Positions 13,020-19,497 of a stretch of DNA of 23,701 nucleotides are shown in pieces. The translations under genes were made by a program, and so were the position numbers. The DNA comes from Solirubrobacter sp044865965. GTDB lineage: Bacteria; Actinomycetota; Thermoleophilia; Solirubrobacterales; Solirubrobacteraceae. The notes below the pieces were generated by a model, which had not been told where the DNA came from, ran no database searches, and saw nothing but the letters and a program-made list of their open reading frames with translations. The stretch spans positions 1 through 23,701 of the forward strand of contig JBIOTP010000265.1 in NCBI GenBank assembly GCA_044865965.1. Direction: 5' to 3'. How positions within the stretch are numbered: position 1 is the stretch's first letter; each line of letters opens with the position of its first letter.

Positions 13020-14304
13020 GCACGCGGCGCACCCACGCGTTCGCGAAGCGCCCGCCCGGGTCGAGCTCCGCCCGCGCGGCCTGAAAGGCGCCCCACCGCG
13101 GGTAGCGCGGCGCGAGCGCGGCGGCGTCGAGGAACGAGTGCTTGCCCCAGTGCGGGCGGCCGCCCAGCTCCGAGAGGAGCGCCTCGACCTCCCGGAAGGC
13201 CGGCCGGTAGTCCATCCGCTCGAACACGTGCACGGCGACGAACGCGCTCGCGCGGCCGTGCGCCGGCGACAGCAACGCGTCGTCGGCGGCGCTGAAGCGC
13301 AGCTCGATCGGGAACGAGACCGGGTGTCGCTCGAGCGCCGCGTGCACGGCGCGGACCGCGTCGGCGGCGCGCTCGCGCGGGATCGCGTACTCCATCTCCT
13401 CGAAGCGCACGAGCCGCGGCGAGGCGAAGACCGCGTGCGACCAGTCGACGCGCTCGCGCCGGGCGGCGACCGCGGACGCGAAGCGGTTCAGCCGCGGGAT
13501 GGCGCGCGGGAAGCGGCGGGCGAGCAGGTTGACGGCGTGGAACGCGTGGTTGTCGAGCGCGACGTCGCTCACCCACGCGCGGGCCCGCCCGGGACCGCGC
13601 GGAGGGTCGTCGGTGCGGTCGTTGGCGCGCGTCAGCGCGAGGTCCGCGTGCGGGAACGTCCAGAACTCGAAGAAGTCGTGGGCGTCGGCGTGCGCGTCGA
13701 GGCCGGCCAGCACGTCCTCCAGCGGCTCGGGGCGGTCGACGGCGCGCAGGCGGAAGGCCGGCACGCAGCGGAGCGTCACCGCCACCACCACGCCCAGGGC
13801 GCCGAGGCCGACGCGCGCCGCGCGCAGCAGGTCGCCGTCCGCCTCGGTCAGCGTGCGCTCCGAGCCGTCGCCCAGCACGAGCTCCAGCGCCGCGACCTGG
13901 CCGGACAGGTTGGGCAGCCGCGCGCCGGTGCCGTGGGTGCCGGTGGCGAGCGCCCCGGCGAGCGACTGGACGTCGATGTCGCCCAGGTTGGGCATCGCGA
14001 GCCCGCGGCCGAGCAGCTCGCGCGAGAGCGCGTGCAGCCGGATGCCGGCCTCGACGCGCACCAGCCCGGACGACCGGTCGGCGTCCAGCACGCGGCCGAG
14101 GCCGTCGAGTTGGAGGAGCGTCCCGTCCGTGGCCACGCCGCCGCTGAACGAGTGCCCGGCGCCGGCGACGCGAACCGTGCCCGGCGCGCCGCGGATCGCC
14201 GCCGACACCTCGGCGCGCGAGCGCGGGCGCTCGATCGCGAGCGGCCGGCAACGCTGTCCGCGCGCCCAGTTCGTCCACGTCGCCGGTGAGCCGCGACCCG
14301 TCAT
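13012..14304 (-). CDS. FAD-linked sugar-1,4-lactone oxidase (D-arabinono-lactone oxidase type)
   Basis: This 430-residue member of the VAO/GULO flavoprotein family oxidises aldono-1,4-lactones such as D-arabinono- or L-gulono-lactone. The FAD-binding half carries VRVAGAGHSFSGG, where His51 is the position of covalent flavin attachment in relatives. GDIDVQSLAGALATGTHGTG follows, and GLGALGVVVAVTLRCVP is typical. The C-terminal half has the ALO signature HWGKHSFLD and ends FANAWVRRVLG. ATG 14304 is preferred over an upstream in-frame start at 14457, because TAGCTT lies 8 nt before it and the family begins about here. It has no signal peptide. It forms a leftward operon with the broken cupin. 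The electron acceptor (oxygen or other) cannot be read. Confidence 0.9.
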   Translation of the reverse strand: MTGRGSPATWTNWARGQRCRPLAIERPRSRAEVSAAIRGAPGTVRVAGAGHSFSGGVATDGTLLQLDGLGRVLDADRSSGLVRVEAGIRLHALSRELLGRGLAMPNLGDIDVQSLAGALATGTHGTGARLPNLSGQVAALELVLGDGSERTLTEADGDLLRAARVGLGALGVVVAVTLRCVPAFRLRAVDRPEPLEDVLAGLDAHADAHDFFEFWTFPHADLALTRANDRTDDPPRGPGRARAWVSDVALDNHAFHAVNLLARRFPRAIPRLNRFASAVAARRERVDWSHAVFASPRLVRFEEMEYAIPRERAADAVRAVHAALERHPVSFPIELRFSAADDALLSPAHGRASAFVAVHVFERMDYRPAFREVEALLSELGGRPHWGKHSFLDAAALAPRYPRWGAFQAARAELDPGGRFANAWVRRVLG

Positions 14305-14312
14305 CGCCCGGC

Positions 14313-14318
14313 AAGCTA
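14313..14318 (-). promoter_or_regulatory. -10 box (TAGCTT) of the lactone-oxidase gene
   Basis: Read leftward, TAGCTT ends 8 nt before the ATG at 14304. The 14-bp repeat copy at 14330-14343 falls where the -35 region would be, so the repeat may contribute to the promoter. Confidence 0.45.
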
Positions 14319-14329
14319 CCGTCCCGCCA

Positions 14330-14343
14330 ATGGCGTCATCCCA
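14330..14343. repeat. 14-bp direct repeat, copy 2
   Basis: ATGGCGTCATCCCA is identical to 13006-13019. This copy begins exactly at the ATG of the truncated dehydrogenase fragment and ends just before its homology with the full-length gene starts (about 14347). Confidence 0.7.
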
Positions 14344-14758
14344 CGTCGGGCTCGACGGCAACTTCGGCTGGCCGTGCCGGGAGGGAGCGCACGACACGGT
14401 CTTCACCGACCCCGGGTGCGTCGGGGTCGACGCCGCCGACCCCGTGCTGGAGCGCACGCACGGGGACGACCACTTCTGCGCGATCGTCGGCGGCTACGTC
14501 GTGCGCGACCCCGGCCTGCCCACCCTGCTCGGCCGCTACGTCTACGGCGACAACTGCAACCCCGCCCTGTGGTCGGCGGACCTCGACGACCCGTCCGACG
14601 ACGGGCCGATCGGGCTGTCGGTGCCCGGCCTGAGCTCGTTCGGCGAGGACGCCTGCGGCCGGGCCCTCGCCGTGTCGCTGGGCGGACCCGTCGTCGAGGC
14701 GGTCGACGCCGCCGGCAACGCGTTGACGCTGGCGCGCGGCGTGCGCGTGCGCGGATAG
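14330..14758 (+). pseudogene. 5'-truncated copy of PQQ-type sugar dehydrogenase
   Basis: The 142-codon frame matches the C-terminal part of the dehydrogenase at 15075-16586. Shared segments include GWPC-[RK]-EG, PVLERTH, FCAIVGGYVVRDPGLPTLLG, YGDNCN and GLSSFGED-[AS]-CGR, and both end in a T-L-A-R-G-x-R-x-R-G tail. The N-terminal two thirds, with signal peptide and most propellers, is missing, as is the roughly 90-residue basic stretch before the tail of the full copy. It cannot fold as a propeller or be exported. The homology begins at about 14347, immediately after the 14-bp direct repeat. It reads as the remnant of a tandem duplication cut by a rearrangement. Expression is doubtful; no Shine-Dalgarno is visible. 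Confidence 0.82.
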
Positions 14759-14775
14759 GGGTAACGATCACGACT

Positions 14776-15132
14776 ATGCCGGATCACGTGTTCCACGCGG
14801 ACGACGTCGACATGGAGGCGGAGCGCCTCGCCGAGCTCCATCGCGCCGGCTCGGTGCAGCTCGTCGACGTGCGCGAGCCCTATGAATGGGAGGCCGGCCG
14901 GATCCCCGGCGCCCGGCACGTCGAGCTCGAGCGCGTGGCCTCCCAGGCGCCGACGATCGACCGCGACCGGCCGGTCGTCTTCTACTGCCGCCTCGGCGCG
15001 CGCTCCGGAATGGCCGCCAACGCCTTCCGGCGGGCGGGCTATGACGCCTACTCGCTCGTCGGCGGCATCACCGAGTGGCACGCGCGCGGGCTGGAGTTCG
15101 AGCCCGACGACGGTTACGTGGCGGATCATTGA
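14776..15132 (+). CDS. Rhodanese-domain protein
   Basis: This 118-residue single-domain sulfurtransferase has the order VQLVDVREPYEWEAGRIPGA (CH2A region), the active loop CRLGARS with Cys71 as the persulfide cysteine, and GGITEWHARGL (CH2B region) near the end. Such GlpE-like proteins move sulfane sulfur from thiosulfate or persulfides to acceptors. The partner is not evident here. The cytoplasmic location follows from the absence of a signal peptide. It lies between the truncated and the full-length dehydrogenase copies, and its 3' end overlaps the latter's start region. ATG 14776 gives the normal family length. The upstream sequence TAACGAT resembles a -10 box but does not fit TANNNT well. 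Confidence 0.92.
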   Translation: MPDHVFHADDVDMEAERLAELHRAGSVQLVDVREPYEWEAGRIPGARHVELERVASQAPTIDRDRPVVFYCRLGARSGMAANAFRRAGYDAYSLVGGITEWHARGLEFEPDDGYVADH

Positions 15133-16586
15133 TCCTGCTCGCCGTCCTCGCGCTGCTGCTTCCCGCGCCCGCCTCGGCGGCGCCGCAGCTCGCGAAGGTC
15201 GCCGACTTCTCCCAGCCGACCTATGCCACGACCCCGCCGGGCGACCCCACGCGGATCTTCGTCACCGAGCGCTCCGGCCGGGTCCGGCTCGTCGTCGACG
15301 GCGTCCCCCAAACGCAGCCGTTCCTCGACCTCAGCGGGATCACCCAGAGCGGCTACGAGGAGCAGGGACTGCTGTCGATCGCGTTCGCGCCCGACTACGC
15401 CGCCTCCGGGCGCTTCTACGTCTACCTGACGGCGACCGCGGCGGCCGCCGCGTCGGGTACGGACGGCGAGATCCAGATCCGCGAGTACCGGCGCTCCGCG
15501 GCCAACCCGAACGCCGCCGACCCGGCCACCGCCCGGCTGCTGCTGTCGATCCGCCATACGGACGCGCAGAACCACGACGGCGGCCAGCTCCAGTTCGGCC
15601 CCGACGGCATGCTGTGGGCCGGCACCGGGGACGGCGGCGGCGGCAACGACCAGTATCACCACTCCCAGGACCCGGCATCGCTGCTCGGGAAGCTGTTCCG
15701 GCTCGACACCTCGCAGGCCGCGCCCGCGCCCGACGTCCGCTCGCGCGGCCTGCGCAACCCGTGGCGGTTCTCGTTCGATCGCCAGACCGGCCAGATCGTG
15801 ATCGGCGACGTCGGCCAGGATCAGATCGAGGAGATCGACGCCGGGCTGGCCGACAACTACGGCTGGCCGTGCAAGGAGGGGACGCGCGACAACGTCAGCG
15901 ACCCCGGCTGCGCCGGCGTGGCGACCGCGCCGCCGGTCCTCGAGCGCACGCACTCCGACGGCTTCTGCGCGATCGTCGGCGGCTACGTCGTGCGCGATCC
16001 CGGTCTCCCCACGCTCCTGGGCCGCTACATCTACGGCGACAACTGCAACCGCACGCTGTGGTCGGTGAATCTCGCCGCGGTGGGCGACGACAGCGCGACG
16101 GGACTGACCGTCGACGGCCTGAGCTCGTTCGGCGAGGACTCGTGCGGCCGGATCCTCGTCGTCTCGCTCGGCGGGCCGGTCTACCGGCTCATCGACGGCA
16201 CTCCGTCCCCGTGCACGCCCACGGGCGGCCCGCCGGCCGCCTCCGGGCCCGCCGACCGGCGCGCCTGCCGGCTGAAGCTCCGCGTCACCGGCCTGCGCAG
16301 CGTCCGCCGGCGCCGCCGCCTGTCGGCCGCGCTGCGCACTGACGAGGCATGCCGCGCGACGCTCAGCGCGCGCGTCCGCGGCGTCGCGCGATTCCGGACC
16401 GCCCACCGCTCGCTGGCGCCGAGCAAGCGCACGGTGGTCACGCTGCGGCTCACGCGGCGCGGCGCCGCGCGGATCCGCCGCGCGCTCCGCCGCCACCGCT
16501 GGCTGCGGCTCTCGGTGCGCGTGCAGGCGGTGGATGGTGCGGGCAATGTGCGCACGCTGGCTCGGGGGGCGCGGTTGCGCGGGTAG
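15075..16586 (+). CDS. Secreted PQQ-dependent sugar dehydrogenase family protein
   Basis: This 503-residue exported beta-propeller belongs to the soluble glucose/sorbosone dehydrogenase family. A signal peptide (Arg-rich n-region, then LILLAVLALLLPAPASA) precedes FVTERSGRVRLV, EEQGLLSIAFAP, the active-site region HDGGQLQFGPDGMLW with GTGDGGGGND, and GLRNPWRFSFD. The C-terminal propeller has GWPCKEG and YIYGDNCN. A basic tail of about 115 residues (RRRRRLSAAL to ARLRG) resembles tails on exported proteins of Solirubrobacterales. Family members oxidise aldoses with PQQ, but many homologs have unknown substrates. GTG 15075 is chosen because it supplies a charged n-region. It overlaps the rhodanese gene by 58 nt, so the TTG at 15129, overlapping that gene's stop, is the alternative. 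No PQQ biosynthesis gene is nearby. Confidence 0.86.
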   Translation: MARARAGVRARRRLRGGSLILLAVLALLLPAPASAAPQLAKVADFSQPTYATTPPGDPTRIFVTERSGRVRLVVDGVPQTQPFLDLSGITQSGYEEQGLLSIAFAPDYAASGRFYVYLTATAAAAASGTDGEIQIREYRRSAANPNAADPATARLLLSIRHTDAQNHDGGQLQFGPDGMLWAGTGDGGGGNDQYHHSQDPASLLGKLFRLDTSQAAPAPDVRSRGLRNPWRFSFDRQTGQIVIGDVGQDQIEEIDAGLADNYGWPCKEGTRDNVSDPGCAGVATAPPVLERTHSDGFCAIVGGYVVRDPGLPTLLGRYIYGDNCNRTLWSVNLAAVGDDSATGLTVDGLSSFGEDSCGRILVVSLGGPVYRLIDGTPSPCTPTGGPPAASGPADRRACRLKLRVTGLRSVRRRRRLSAALRTDEACRATLSARVRGVARFRTAHRSLAPSKRTVVTLRLTRRGAARIRRALRRHRWLRLSVRVQAVDGAGNVRTLARGARLRG

Positions 16587-16625
16587 GTGGTTCGCGGCGG
16601 CGTGGCAGGCCCGGCGCGCGGCAAC

Positions 16626-16994
16626 TCAGTCCTCGTCCTCCTCCGCGTCCTGCCCGATCATCGCCGGGTCCGGCGGCGCGTCGGGATCGGAGGGCCCGCC
16701 GGGGATCGGCTCGCCCTTGTAGCGCTCGGGGTCGTCGACCTCCTCGCCGCCGATCGTCACGGAGCCGTCCTCGTGGTAGCGGAGGTCCGCCGGGCCGAGC
16801 TTGGCCGTCGGCCCTTCGTCGTAGCCGGACTCGCTGTCGGGGCCGCCGTAGGTCTGGTACTTGGCCTTGCCGCCGGGCCAGTCCTCGAGGTTCTCGGGCG
16901 GGTCGCCCTCCTCGAGGCGCTTGACCTCCTCCTTGGCCTCCTCCTGCTCGCGCTTCTGCGCCTCGGCGCGCGCCGCCGCCTTGTCGTCCCCCAT
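16626..16994 (-). CDS. Acidic, charged hypothetical protein
   Basis: I do not recognise this 122-residue protein. The first 30 residues form a highly charged helix, probably a short coiled coil (AAARAEAQKREQEEAKEEVKR). Then comes a Gly/Asp/Pro-rich part with GGKAKYQTYGGPDSE, a small strand-like segment (LRYHEDGSVTIGGEEV), and a disordered acidic end (GQDAEEDED). It has no signal peptide, membrane segment or cysteine. The regular sequence and codon bias argue that it is expressed. The ATG at 16994 follows TAGGCG by 6 nt, close to but not matching the TANNNT box of other genes. It lies downstream of the twin hairpins at 17021-17108, so it is likely transcribed separately from the FAD oxidoreductase gene. 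Confidence 0.75.
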   Translation of the reverse strand: MGDDKAAARAEAQKREQEEAKEEVKRLEEGDPPENLEDWPGGKAKYQTYGGPDSESGYDEGPTAKLGPADLRYHEDGSVTIGGEEVDDPERYKGEPIPGGPSDPDAPPDPAMIGQDAEEDED

Positions 16995-17020
16995 GGAGAA
17001 CGCCTACCCGAGGCGTTTAA

Positions 17021-17062
17021 CCAGAAACGGCCGCGCGGTTCCCTCGCGCGACCGTTTCCTGG
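17021..17062. terminator. Long hairpin A in the 16995-17179 gap
   Basis: GAAACGGCCGCGCG (17024-17037) pairs with the segment at 17045-17058 over 14 positions with one mismatch, around a 7-nt loop. CCA/TGG bases extend the stem with a bulge. It lies downstream of the leftward FAD oxidoreductase gene and upstream of the acidic-protein gene. There is no T-tract, so termination or mRNA 3'-end stabilisation is inferred. Confidence 0.55.
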
Positions 17063-17076
17063 CGAATCCTTCCGCT

Positions 17077-17108
17077 GGCTCTTCCGTGAGCGACTCTCCG
17101 GAAGAGCC
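17077..17108. terminator. Hairpin B in the 16995-17179 gap
   Basis: GGCTCTTCCG (17077-17086) and its perfect complement (17099-17108) enclose a 12-nt loop. It is 14 nt from hairpin A. As the first structure met by transcripts leaving the FAD oxidoreductase gene it is a likely 3'-end element. A 9-nt direct repeat CTCCAGACG (17116-17124 and 17143-17151) lies between it and that gene. Confidence 0.5.
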
Positions 17109-17179
17109 GGACGCCCTCCAGACGATGCTCAGAGTGCCATCGCTCCAGACGGAGGCCAATCGGACATGCGTTGAGACGC

Positions 17180-18703
17180 CTAGGCGGCCGCCTCCTTGGC
17201 CCTGGGCAGCGGCTCGCGCTCGTACTGCGTGACCGGGACGCGCTTGTAGGGCTGCTCGGGCTCCTGGTGCTCCTCGTGGTAGACCGACTCGGCGTTCACG
17301 GCCCACAGGTCGTGGTCCGAGCCGGTCAGGACGTTCTCCACGGCGCGGATCGCGGTGAGCATCGAGTGGTCGGAGTTGTTGTAACGATGCAGACCATTGC
17401 GGCCGACCTGCTGGAGGTTCGAGAAGCCCGCGAGCCAGGCCTTGATCGACTCCACGCGCTCCGCGTAGTCGGCGTCGTACATCGGATAGGCGAGCGGGAC
17501 GCGGGTGACGAAGCCGCGCTCGACCTTCGAGGCCTGCACGAGGCCGAGCTGCTCGAGCTCGGACTTGGCGAGCTCGACGAGCGCCTCGTCGTCCATCTCC
17601 CACAGCTCGTCGCCCTTGAAGCAGAAGTACTCCAGGCCGACGCACGCCTTGGACTGGTCCGGGACCATCCACGGGCTCCACGACCGGTAGTTCTGGATCC
17701 GGCCGACGTGGACGCCCGGCTCGTGGATGTAGATCCAGTTGTCCGGGAACAGGTCCTCGCCGTCGATCACGAGCGCGACGGTCAGGAAGTCGCGGTAGCG
17801 CAGGCCCTGGGCCGCCGACTGCACCACGCCTGGGGCGGCCGCGCCGGACAGGCCGACCGTCGCGCGCAGCGGCAGCGAGGAGATCACGTCGCTGGGCTCG
17901 ATGCGCTCGCCGCCCGCCTCCAGCGCCTCGATGCGTCCGTCGCGCACCTCGAGCCGGGTCACCGGGGCGCGCAGCCGCACCTCACCGCCGTTGGCGATGA
18001 TCTCGTCCGCCATCGTCTCCCACATCTGGCCGGGGCCGAAGCGCGGGTAGTGGAACTCGTTGATCAGCGACTTGATCTTGTTGCCGTCGTTGCCGAAGAA
18101 CGCGGCCTTGGCGGCCGAGAAGAACGACAGGCCCTTGATCCGCTGCGCGGCCCACTCGGCGCGGATCTCGGTCGCGGGGGCGCCCCACACCTTTTCGGTG
18201 TAGGACTTGAAGAAGTGGCGGTAGAGCCGCTTGCCGAAGCGGTTGGAGACCCACTGCTCGAGGTTGTCCTCGCGCCCCTTGGGCTTCAGAGCGGCCCACA
18301 GGTAGGAGAGCAGGCACAGCGCGAGCTCGACGGGGCCGAGCTTCTTGATCACGTCGGTGCCGTTGAGCGGATAGTCGAGGAACTTGCCGCGCCAGTAGAT
18401 GCGCGACATCCGGGGCCGGCGCAGGAACTCCTCCCGCATGACCTCGTGCCAGAGGTCGTCGACCTCCTTGGACTTCGTGAAGAAGCGATGGCCGCCGAGA
18501 TCGAATCGGTAGCCGTCGCGGACCTCGGTCTTCGCGAGGCCTCCGACCTGGTCCTCCGCCTCGAACACGATGACGGGCCGCCCCTCGCGAGCGAGCAGGT
18601 ACCCGGCAGTGAGGCCGGCGGGGCCACCGCCCAAGACGGCGACCGGCTTCTCAGGCCGGAACCGGCGAGGGGCGCCGGCCGGCGTGATGTCAACGGTGGA
18701 CAT
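17180..18703 (-). CDS. FAD-dependent amine-oxidase/UDP-galactopyranose-mutase-like oxidoreductase
   Basis: This 507-residue flavoprotein has an N-terminal Rossmann fold (VAVLGGGPAGLTAGYLLAREG, about 21-41; acidic ribose contact in VIVFEAEDQVGG). FDLGGHRFFTKSKEVDDLW is typical of the group of UDP-galactopyranose-mutase and protoporphyrinogen-oxidase-like enzymes usually found near polysaccharide genes. Other conserved parts are GKFLDYPLNG, KSYTEKVWG, WGAPATEIRAEWAAQRIKGL, and a C-terminal QVGRNGLHRYNNSDHSMLTA flavin contact. The substrate is unknown; sugar-nucleotide or lipid-linked sugar chemistry is the best guess. ATG 18703 is preferred over GTG 18721 because GGTGAGG stands 4 nt before it. 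It diverges from the two-component genes. The membrane glycosyltransferase-like genes lie 2.3 kb away beyond that pair. Confidence 0.85.
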   Translation of the reverse strand: MSTVDITPAGAPRRFRPEKPVAVLGGGPAGLTAGYLLAREGRPVIVFEAEDQVGGLAKTEVRDGYRFDLGGHRFFTKSKEVDDLWHEVMREEFLRRPRMSRIYWRGKFLDYPLNGTDVIKKLGPVELALCLLSYLWAALKPKGREDNLEQWVSNRFGKRLYRHFFKSYTEKVWGAPATEIRAEWAAQRIKGLSFFSAAKAAFFGNDGNKIKSLINEFHYPRFGPGQMWETMADEIIANGGEVRLRAPVTRLEVRDGRIEALEAGGERIEPSDVISSLPLRATVGLSGAAAPGVVQSAAQGLRYRDFLTVALVIDGEDLFPDNWIYIHEPGVHVGRIQNYRSWSPWMVPDQSKACVGLEYFCFKGDELWEMDDEALVELAKSELEQLGLVQASKVERGFVTRVPLAYPMYDADYAERVESIKAWLAGFSNLQQVGRNGLHRYNNSDHSMLTAIRAVENVLTGSDHDLWAVNAESVYHEEHQEPEQPYKRVPVTQYEREPLPRAKEAAA

Positions 18704-18743
18704 GGTCCTCACCTTGCCCACACCGCCGGGCTTTCCCGCCCCT

Positions 18744-18791
18744 CGCTAAAGGCCGCTAACAGGCCTTAATTGCCGGGGGAGGCACTAACCT
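18744..18791 (+). promoter_or_regulatory. Direct repeats and -10 box before the response regulator
   Basis: CGCTAA occurs at 18744-18749 and 18754-18759, 10 bp apart, one helical turn and the usual spacing for OmpR-type tandem half-sites. A third CTAAC occurs at 18785-18789, within the -10 region. TAACCT (18786-18791) ends 7 nt before the GTG at 18799, so the message is probably leaderless. Autoregulation by the encoded regulator, and effects on the divergent oxidoreductase gene, are inferred. Confidence 0.5.
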
Positions 18792-18798
18792 CAGCCGC

Positions 18799-19497
18799 GT
18801 GCAGACGGCTTCGGCGCTGGACATCCTGCTCGTGGACGACGACCGCCCGCTGCGCGAGATGCTCACCCGCTCGTTCGAGCGCGAGGGCCACCGCGTGACG
18901 GCCGTGGCCGACGGCGACACCGCGCTCGACGCCGCGTCCGCGCGGGCCTTCGACATCGTGCTGCTCGACGTCGCGCTCGGCGCCGGCCCGACCGGCCACG
19001 ACGTCGCGCGCACGCTGCGCTCGCGCCGCGACGTGGTGCCGATCATCATGCTCACCGCGCTGGATTCGGAGGCCGACGCGGTCCAGGGCCTGGAGGCGGG
19101 CGCGGACGACTACGTGACCAAGCCGTTCGGGCTGGCTGAGCTGCGCTCGCGGATCCGCGCGGTGCTGCGGCGCGCCCACGGCCGCGTCGTGGAGGGCAGC
19201 GTGCGCGTCGGCCCGATCACGCTCGACCGCGACCTGCGTCGCGTCACCGTCGAGGGGTCGCCGGTCCGCCTCACGTTCAGCGAGTTCGAGCTGCTCGGCT
19301 GCCTGATGGCCCGCCCCGGCTACGCCTTCAACCGCCAGGAGCTCCTGCGGGCGATCTGGGGCGACTCCGCGTACCGAGACCCGCGCGCGATCGACGTGCA
19401 CATCCGCCACCTGCGCGAGAAGCTCGAGGCGCGCCCGGAGGAGCCGAGCCTGATCCTCACCGTGCCGGGGCAGGGCTACCGCTTCCGGGAGCCATGA
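18799..19497 (+). CDS. OmpR/PhoB-family response regulator
   Basis: This two-component output protein has 232 residues. The receiver domain (1-120) has the acidic pocket DDD at 13-15, phospho-acceptor Asp57 in VLLDVAL, Thr86 in MLTALD, and Lys108 in YVTKPFG. The winged-helix DNA-binding domain (about 135-232) shows LTFSEFELLGCLMARPG, the recognition helix RDPRAIDVHIRHLREKLE, and the wing LTVPGQGYRFREP. The start is GTG at 18799, just after a TAACCT box. Its stop overlaps the kinase start (ATGA), so the pair is translationally coupled. The signal and regulon are unknown. The short tandem repeat upstream is a possible own binding site. Confidence 0.95.
   Translation: MQTASALDILLVDDDRPLREMLTRSFEREGHRVTAVADGDTALDAASARAFDIVLLDVALGAGPTGHDVARTLRSRRDVVPIIMLTALDSEADAVQGLEAGADDYVTKPFGLAELRSRIRAVLRRAHGRVVEGSVRVGPITLDRDLRRVTVEGSPVRLTFSEFELLGCLMARPGYAFNRQELLRAIWGDSAYRDPRAIDVHIRHLREKLEARPEEPSLILTVPGQGYRFREP

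Noticed and set aside
14305..14457. Upstream start (14457) for the lactone-oxidase gene
   Set aside because: It would add 51 residues unlike the family and run through the dehydrogenase fragment and the TAGCTT box.
17004..17177. Possible small leftward gene of about 57 codons upstream of the acidic-protein gene
   Set aside because: It spans both hairpins, has no good start or family resemblance, and its codon use lacks the GC3 bias of the neighbours.
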